44,956 nt of DNA, from assembly GCA_029975765.1 (NCBI GenBank), contig JARKOK010000153.1, forward strand, positions 1-44,956, given 5' to 3'. A model generated the notes under the pieces. It searched no databases. It saw only the letters and a list, made by a program, of their open reading frames with translations, and was not told the origin of the DNA. Shown one piece after another: positions 40,183-44,956 of this stretch (position 1 is its first letter; each line of letters begins with the position of its first letter). The translations under genes and the position numbers were made by a program. Origin of the DNA: Aggregatilineales bacterium. Its GTDB lineage: Bacteria > Chloroflexota > Anaerolineae > Aggregatilineales > Phototrophicaceae.

Positions 40183-41288
40183 CCCCGACCTCGCCTGTTG
40201 CCTCCTGATGGCCGCCGCTGCTGTTTACGTCCTGCTGGTGGCCGCCCTCTGCCGCGATCATCGTCCCGCCGGGGCGCAGTCGGTTTGCGCGGCGGGCGGC
40301 GCGGTTTATCGTCATTGTCACGCGGCGCGCCCTTTGGTTTACGATTCGGTGGACGTTGGGGCTGTTCGTCGCTGCTTTCGCCGCCGCCTGGTCGTCCGGG
40401 ACGTGCCGGACGGCGCGGCGGGCGGCCTTCATCATCCTCACGCCGGTTTCGCGGCGGGCGATCATCAACTTTTTTGCGCCGTGTCGTTCGTGGCGCAGGC
40501 GGCTTGCCAGCCGCCGGACGCACGCGCGGCGCTGGCAGAGGCCTGGCGGTCATCTCCAGCGCGCGCGCCTTTAACGCCTGTACATCATCGGCGGTCAGTT
40601 CGCGCCATTCGCCGGGACGCAGCGCCCCCAGCCCCAATCGTCCGATGTGCGTCCGCACCAGTGATTTCACCGGATGTCCCAACAGGTTTGCCACCCGGCG
40701 AATCTGCCGCTTTTTACCCTCGCCCATGACAATCCGCAGCGTGCTTTCCTTGCCGCCCTGCGTGATTTCCACCTTACACGGCGCGGTCTGGAAACCTTCA
40801 CCCGTTTCATCGTCTACCAGATAAACACCGCGCTCCCACTTCTGAATTGTCTCCGCCGTCGGAATCCCCTGCACCACAACCTTATATGTCTTGCTATGTT
40901 TGTAGCGAGGATGCGCCAGCCGGTTCGCCAGATCACCATCGTCAGTCAGCACCATCAGACCTTCGCTGTCCACATCAAGGCGGCCAATCGAAAACAGCCG
41001 GCCTTCAAACGGCACCAGATCGTATACCGTCTGGCGTTCGTCACCCTTGTGGGCTTCATGGGTGGACAGCACATAGCGCGGCTTGTAAACGGCAATATAA
41101 GTGTGGCGCTGCGGAAACGACAGTTTCTCGCCATCCACTTCAATGATGTCCTGCGTCGGGTCGGCCTGGTCGCCCAGGTGAATCACCCTGCCGTTAACCT
41201 TCACCCGACCCTGCTGGATGAGCGTTTCGCTCTCACGGCGCGAAGCAATCCCCGCCTGCGCCATCAGTTTTTGCACCCGTTCTTTCAC
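40179..41288 (-). CDS. rRNA pseudouridine synthase, RluB/RsuA family, with long basic disordered tail
   Basis: 369 residues from a GTG start. An S4 RNA-binding domain (about 1-60: RVQKLMAQAGIASRRESETLIQQGRVKVNG) is followed by the catalytic domain with the Asp in GRLDVDSEGLMVLTDDG and the ending GEWRELTADDVQALK near 235. The enzyme makes pseudouridine in 23S or 16S rRNA. About 120 C-terminal residues are almost only Arg, Pro, Gly, Asp and Lys, with no domain. A strong extended -10 promoter lies 34 bp upstream. It is the first gene of a two-gene operon with plsC. Confidence 0.94.
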   Translation of the reverse strand: MKERVQKLMAQAGIASRRESETLIQQGRVKVNGRVIHLGDQADPTQDIIEVDGEKLSFPQRHTYIAVYKPRYVLSTHEAHKGDERQTVYDLVPFEGRLFSIGRLDVDSEGLMVLTDDGDLANRLAHPRYKHSKTYKVVVQGIPTAETIQKWERGVYLVDDETGEGFQTAPCKVEITQGGKESTLRIVMGEGKKRQIRRVANLLGHPVKSLVRTHIGRLGLGALRPGEWRELTADDVQALKARALEMTARPLPAPRVRPAAGKPPAPRTTRRKKVDDRPPRNRREDDEGRPPRRPARPGRPGGGESSDEQPQRPPNRKPKGAPRDNDDKPRRPPRKPTAPRRDDDRGRGRPPAGRKQQRRPSGGNRRGRG

Positions 41289-41321
41289 CGTTCGTCCACT
41301 TCGTGTTAATTTGATTTGCTG

Positions 41322-41330
41322 ATTATAACA
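41322..41330 (-). promoter_or_regulatory. Extended -10 promoter of the rluB-plsC operon
   Basis: TGTTATAAT on the minus strand: perfect -10 with the TGn extension, which can replace a -35 box (none is clear). Transcription would start near 41315, giving a leader of about 27 bases before the GTG start. Confidence 0.65.
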
Positions 41331-41385
41331 TTCTAGCGAGCAAACCTATAAACCGTGTTAATCTGATAGCCTCGCTCAACCCTCG

Positions 41386-42288
41386 TTACTGTTCCTTCCC
41401 TGGTTCATCCAGCGTCGCCCCGGCCAACCGTTCATATACGCCGATAATCGCGCTGTTGTCCAGTTCGCCCTCGCCGTTTTGCAGCATCGCCGTGTACAAC
41501 TGCTGAATCACCGCCGTCACCGGCAGCGGAATTCCGTAGGCTTTGCCCGTATCCAGCACAATGCCTAAGTCCTTGTGCTGCATGTAGGCTTTAAACCCCG
41601 GCTGGCGGTTGCCCGCGAACAGGCGCGGCGGTTTCACATCCAGCGTCCACATCTGCGCCGCGCCGCCCTTGATCGCCTCCACCATTCGCGCCGGGTCAAC
41701 ACCCGCCTTTTGCGCGGTGATAAGCGCCTCGGCTAATGCTGCCATCTGCGCGCCAACGATGATCTGGTTGCACGCTTTGGCGATCTGCCCCGCGCCGCTG
41801 TCACCCACCAGCACCCACGCCTTGCCCATCGCCTGAAACAGCGGCGCAGCGCGGTCAAACGCCGCCTGCTCTCCGCCGACCATGATGGTCAGCGTGCCGT
41901 TGCGCGCCCCCACGTCGCCGCCGCTCACCGGTGCATCCAGCGCGCTCACACCGGCTCTCGCCAGTTCCGCCGCAATATGGCGCGCCGTTTCCGGCTTGAT
42001 CGTGCTGTTGTCAATATAGATCAATCCCTCATGCGCGCCTTCAATAATACCGTCCTCGCCCAGCGCCACTTTTTCCACATCCGGCGAATCTGGCAGATTG
42101 GTGAATACAAACTCCACCTGCGCGGCCACCTCTTTTGGCGAGCTGGCGGCCTGCGCGCCTTCGCTCACCAACTGCTGCACAATCGCCTGGCTGCGGTTGT
42201 GAACGACCAGTTCGTGCCCGGCCTTCATCAGATTCCGCACGATGGCTGACCCCATAATCCCCAACCCGATGTATCCGATTTTTGCCAT
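41386..42288 (-). CDS. Beta-hydroxyacid dehydrogenase (3-hydroxyisobutyrate / tartronate semialdehyde reductase type)
   Basis: 300 residues. The NAD(P) motif is IGYIGLGIMGSAIVRNL. The substrate-binding block is DAPVSGGDVGARNGTLTIMVGG, and the catalytic lysine lies in GDSGAGQIAKACNQIIVGAQMAALAEAL. The closing part HKDLGIVLDTGKAYGIPLPVTA is typical of GarR/GlxR and MmsB enzymes, and specificity cannot be separated by eye. AAGAGGAA precedes the ATG. It reduces tartronate semialdehyde, oxidises 3-hydroxyisobutyrate, or acts on a related acid. Confidence 0.9.
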   Translation of the reverse strand: MAKIGYIGLGIMGSAIVRNLMKAGHELVVHNRSQAIVQQLVSEGAQAASSPKEVAAQVEFVFTNLPDSPDVEKVALGEDGIIEGAHEGLIYIDNSTIKPETARHIAAELARAGVSALDAPVSGGDVGARNGTLTIMVGGEQAAFDRAAPLFQAMGKAWVLVGDSGAGQIAKACNQIIVGAQMAALAEALITAQKAGVDPARMVEAIKGGAAQMWTLDVKPPRLFAGNRQPGFKAYMQHKDLGIVLDTGKAYGIPLPVTAVIQQLYTAMLQNGEGELDNSAIIGVYERLAGATLDEPGKEQ

Positions 42289-42332
42289 ATCGTTCCTCTT
42301 TTACCTGTCACCCTGACAACCCGTATCCCAGT

Positions 42333-43925
42333 TTACGCCTTTTTGCTCACCTTGAACCGCAGCGGAATCCCCACCAACAGCCGCGTCTGCGCTTGCAGCG
42401 TCGGCAGCGCCACCACGATCAGTGTCAGCACCGCCAGCAGCGGAAAACTCAGCAGCGTCAGCAGGCGTTCCGTCAGTGTTTGCGGGCGGGTGCGCGGCGG
42501 GCGCACGATCACATCCTGATACCAGAAGATGATCCCCAGCACCACCACCAGCACCCCGGCAATAGACAGCAGCACATAGGTTGGGTATTCCAGCAGCAGC
42601 GCCGGATTTTGCAGTATCTCGCCAACCGGTGGGATGATGGACGGATTCAATAGAATTGGAAGCTGCGACCCAACGGTGAGAATCACCCACCCCGCCCCGG
42701 CCAGCAGAATATCATGCGCCACGCGGAACAGCAACCGGAACGAATCCTGGAAGCGAATTTCCGGCTGTTCCAGCATCTTCGCCAGAATGTACCCTACTTC
42801 CTTGCTGCCCCAGGCATGGCGCAGTGTTTGCAGGTAGCGGTTTTTCAGCGCCTCCCAGAACGTGCTGCCCGTCACCGCCGTCGCGGAAAACGGCAGGAAC
42901 ACCCGTTCCAGCTTCACCTGTCCATCGCGGTTGAAATACGCCTTGATGAACATATGCCACTCATCAGCGATCACATCCGGGTCCCAGTAGCCGCTGCTGT
43001 CCAGCAGGCGCAGGCTTAACGAATACGATGACATCGGCATCGGTATCCACCAGGGCGCGGCCAGATACGCCAGTTCAAACGCGCCGGAATAGGCATTCAC
43101 GATTCGCAGCAGCGGGTTGATGTCCCAGATGTTGGTATGGTAGCGGATCGGCCCCTGCCAGAACCGCAGGTGGCGTTCCGGGTTGGTGGCAAACAGATAT
43201 GTCAGCGCGAAGAAGTGATTCGGGTGCCAGAGCGTGTCCGCGTCCTGCGTCGTCACCAGGATATGGTCGAGGTTATAACCTTCCTGATCCACCAGTTTCC
43301 GTTTCACCCACCGCGCCGCCCACGCTTCGTTGGCGGACTTACACTGCATTTCCCCCGGCAGCCCGCGCGGATGCACCGTAAAAAACAGATTGGCGAAACA
43401 CGGGCTGTAAGCGGCCACCAGCTTTTCCGCTTTTTCGACACACCCCTCTTCGGCGGCTTCCATTGCCAGCACCACCGTTAACCGCTGGCGGGCTTCGTAC
43501 TGCGCGGCCAGGTTATCCAGCGTGCGCATCAGAATATCCACCGGCTCTTTATAGTTCGGCACGATCACCACATGATGCACGTCCGCCCACGCCAGCGCGT
43601 CAGGGGGTGCATCCTGCTGGTAGCGTTCGTACCAGTTGATTTTTTCCCACTGGCTGATCAGCCGCAGGCCGCGAATGTTCGCAATGCCCGCCAGTAAAAA
43701 GCGTACCGCCGTATAGAAGCCCAGCAGCGCGGCAATCAGCAGCAGCGTGCGGGGAAAGGCCAGCGCCGCGACCACAGAAAACAATAACGAAATCCAGGCC
43801 AGACAGCCGGGGATACCATCGAGAGTGCGTTCGGGAATAGCCGGCGGCGGCGCTCCGGCCCACAGCGAGCGGCCTACACCCAACTGCACGCTGTTGCGCC
43901 GCCCTCCGCTGGATTGATAGGGCAC
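42333..43925 (-). CDS. Membrane glycosyltransferase, family 2 fold
   Basis: About 530 residues. The start is uncertain: GTG at 43925 (GGAA seven bases before) is my choice, with GTG at 43889 or TTG at 43994 as alternatives. Two N-terminal helices (around LAWISLLFSVVAALAFPRTLLLIAALLGFYTAVRFLL) precede the catalytic domain. That domain has HHVVIVPNYKEPVDIL, the metal-binding DADT in LVTTQDADTLWHPNHF, and a QTLRHAW segment resembling the QxxRW motif. Three further C-terminal helices follow. Such proteins add sugars to a lipid or extrude a polysaccharide; the product is unknown. It is divergent to the response regulator gene, so coordinated control is possible. Confidence 0.85.
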   Translation of the reverse strand: MPYQSSGGRRNSVQLGVGRSLWAGAPPPAIPERTLDGIPGCLAWISLLFSVVAALAFPRTLLLIAALLGFYTAVRFLLAGIANIRGLRLISQWEKINWYERYQQDAPPDALAWADVHHVVIVPNYKEPVDILMRTLDNLAAQYEARQRLTVVLAMEAAEEGCVEKAEKLVAAYSPCFANLFFTVHPRGLPGEMQCKSANEAWAARWVKRKLVDQEGYNLDHILVTTQDADTLWHPNHFFALTYLFATNPERHLRFWQGPIRYHTNIWDINPLLRIVNAYSGAFELAYLAAPWWIPMPMSSYSLSLRLLDSSGYWDPDVIADEWHMFIKAYFNRDGQVKLERVFLPFSATAVTGSTFWEALKNRYLQTLRHAWGSKEVGYILAKMLEQPEIRFQDSFRLLFRVAHDILLAGAGWVILTVGSQLPILLNPSIIPPVGEILQNPALLLEYPTYVLLSIAGVLVVVLGIIFWYQDVIVRPPRTRPQTLTERLLTLLSFPLLAVLTLIVVALPTLQAQTRLLVGIPLRFKVSKKA

Positions 43926-44000
43926 GATGTCGTTCCAGTGATTAAGACCATCTAATCGGCCATAAGGATAACACAAGCAGCGGGCAGTGCCCAAGACTTA

Positions 44001-44009
44001 TGGTACAAT
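44001..44009 (+). promoter_or_regulatory. Extended -10 promoter of the response regulator gene
   Basis: TGGTACAAT: TGn extension plus TACAAT (5 of 6). Transcription would begin near 44016, leaving a 5' leader of about 34 bases without a clear ribosome-binding sequence. Confidence 0.5.
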
Positions 44010-44049
44010 GGGAGCATATGATGGCTGTCGCACCAGCGTAACATTCCTT

Positions 44050-44751
44050 ATGACCACACAGATTCTTATTATTGAAGACGATCAGGAAATGGCGCGCCTG
44101 CTGGAACTGGATTTGCAGCGCAGCGGGTATCAGGTGTCAGTCGCCCGGAACGGCCTCGAAGGGCTGCGGCAGTTTCACGATCTGCGACCGCATCTCGTCA
44201 TTCTGGATATCGGCCTGCCGTTGATGGATGGCATGACAGTCTGCCAGCGTATCCGCGATCTGTCCAGCGTTCCCATCCTGATGATGACCGCCCACGCCGT
44301 CAGCGAAACCGACATTGCCGAGGGTTTAAACCTCGGCGCGGACGAATTTATGCTGAAGCCGCTGCGTGGCATCGAGTTCCATGCGCGCATTAAGGCGCTG
44401 CTGCGCCGCGCCCGCCCGCTTGATGATGAACCGGGTTATCAGGATGCCTATCTTCAGGTGGATATTGCCGCGCACCGGGTGTTTATAGGCGGTAGTGAAG
44501 TACGGCTGACACCAACGGAGTTTAAGCTGCTGGCGACCTTTATCCAGCATCGCGGTCAGGTGCTTACCTTCCAGCAGCTTCTGGAACAGGTATGGGGGCC
44601 GGAATATACCAGCGAACACCATTATCCGCGCATTTATGTGTCCCATCTGCGGCGGAAAATCGAGCCGGACGTAAAAACGCCCATCTACATCCAGAATGAA
44701 TACGGTATCGGCTATCGTTTCGTCGGTCAGCCGGCGGCTTCCAAACCGTAG
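44050..44751 (+). CDS. Two-component response regulator, OmpR/PhoB family
   Basis: 233 residues from ATG at 44050, chosen because MTTQILIIEDDQEMARLLEL is the usual receiver-domain start. The receiver has acidic E9/D10/D11, the phosphorylated D53 (VILDIGLPLMDG), T80 and K103 (MLKPL). The C-terminal winged helix (LTPTEFKLLATFIQHRGQVLTFQQLLEQVWGPEY) is OmpR-type and ends GIGYRFVG. No histidine kinase is in the window, so the partner is elsewhere. The stop codon TAG lies inside a GTAGGG repeat. It may regulate the divergent glycosyltransferase gene. Confidence 0.95.
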   Translation: MTTQILIIEDDQEMARLLELDLQRSGYQVSVARNGLEGLRQFHDLRPHLVILDIGLPLMDGMTVCQRIRDLSSVPILMMTAHAVSETDIAEGLNLGADEFMLKPLRGIEFHARIKALLRRARPLDDEPGYQDAYLQVDIAAHRVFIGGSEVRLTPTEFKLLATFIQHRGQVLTFQQLLEQVWGPEYTSEHHYPRIYVSHLRRKIEPDVKTPIYIQNEYGIGYRFVGQPAASKP

Positions 44752-44781
44752 GGCGAACCAGTAGTTTGCCCACCTGGTTCG
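44748..44781. repeat. Hairpin repeat overlapping the response regulator stop codon
   Basis: GTAGGGCGAACC... with two alternative stems: GGGCGAAC/GTTTGCCC and CGAACCAG/CTGGTTCG. It resembles the copy at 21032. It lies between convergent genes, so it may also act as a terminator. Confidence 0.7.
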
Positions 44782-44782
44782 T

Positions 44783-44956
44783 CTATTCACCCCGCTCCAG
44801 CCGCAGCCGGAACGTCCCTTCGCTCAGACCAGCATCTTCCTGGAAGCGTGTCGCAACAATCACATACCGGCCATCGGCGGGCAGCCGCAGATTTTGCAGC
44901 GCCGCGTTGTAATCGCTGGGCAGCGGGGCATCATCGTTACGTGCCAGCTCGCGCCC
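44783..44956 (-). CDS. C-terminal end of an exported protein, possibly with a PPC-type beta-sandwich domain (partial)
   Basis: Only the last 57 complete codons are visible; the gene begins beyond the window. The ending contains LRLPADGRYVIVATRFQEDA followed by GLSEGTFRLRLERGE, which resembles the last two strands of a bacterial pre-peptidase C-terminal (PPC) domain found at the end of secreted or surface proteins. The reading frame has the same codon style as its neighbours. The domain call is tentative because so little can be seen. Confidence 0.6.
   Translation of the reverse strand, partial: GRELARNDDAPLPSDYNAALQNLRLPADGRYVIVATRFQEDAGLSEGTFRLRLERGE

Noticed and set aside
1278-44781. CRISPR array from the repeated GC-rich hairpins
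   Set aside because: Copies are single, kilobases apart, of varying sequence, without regular spacers or cas genes.
1-44956. tRNA or rRNA genes, prophage or insertion-sequence transposase
   Set aside because: I found no cloverleaf, rRNA segment, integrase or transposase motif in any frame.

Overview
The window is a GC-rich bacterial chromosome segment. It has 35 protein genes (two cut by the window ends), one ribozyme and many intergenic hairpin repeats. Several traits suggest a Chloroflexota lineage (Anaerolineae-like): Tat-exported binding proteins for ABC importers, a fused dipeptide-type ATPase, dispersed hairpins with GTAGGGGCG arms, and a mix of GH4, GH116 and GH127 sugar enzymes. That placement is inference; the window holds no rRNA or other phylogenetic marker.

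Layout. (1) 1-3191 (+): the end of a dipeptide-type ABC importer (binding protein and two permeases, no ATPase in view). (2) 3211-12926 (-): an eight-gene operon transcribed as PhyH oxygenase, homocysteine methyltransferase, SoxB, SoxD, SoxA, SoxG, a second FAD amine oxidase and a URO-D-fold protein. (3) 13130-23816 (+): a complete dipeptide-type importer (binding protein, two permeases, fused double ATPase), then a glutamine-amidotransferase-like hydrolase, MmgE/PrpD, GH4 and a class III aminotransferase. (4) 23835-24578 (-): a GntR/FCD regulator. (5) 24709-30585 (+): SDR, aldose-epimerase-like protein, GH116 and ADP-ribosylglycohydrolase-like protein. (6) 30656-37105: an AraC regulator facing a GH127 beta-L-arabinofuranosidase and a sugar ABC importer without ATPase. 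(7) 37181-44956: mostly general functions, namely GlmS behind a glmS ribozyme, PlsC, an RluB-type pseudouridine synthase, a beta-hydroxyacid dehydrogenase, a membrane glycosyltransferase, an OmpR-type response regulator and the end of an exported protein.

The most interesting part is 3.2-30.6 kb. One 22-bp operator pattern (core TGTAGGAYANNNNACAGG) occurs three times: on both sides of a compact divergent promoter at 12942-13052, and in front of the GntR gene. The two -35 boxes of the divergent promoter are the two arms of one 16-bp palindrome. This predicts that the GntR protein controls the sox operon, the importer operon and itself, and perhaps the SDR/GH116 operon. The sox-type alpha subunit carries all eight cysteines of two [2Fe-2S] sites (C69/C74/C77/C90 and C505/C507/C540/C545) that typical oxygen-using sarcosine oxidases lack, so the complex may be a dehydrogenase. 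Together the genes look like an uptake and oxidative N-demethylation route for an unidentified methylated, possibly glycosylated, compound, with methyl groups passed to homocysteine and folate.

The glmS leader at about 39163-39369 (-) matches the glmS ribozyme core and has an extra two-hairpin insertion. Dispersed hairpin repeats sit between many genes, and in at least three cases the repeat supplies the stop codon of the gene before it.
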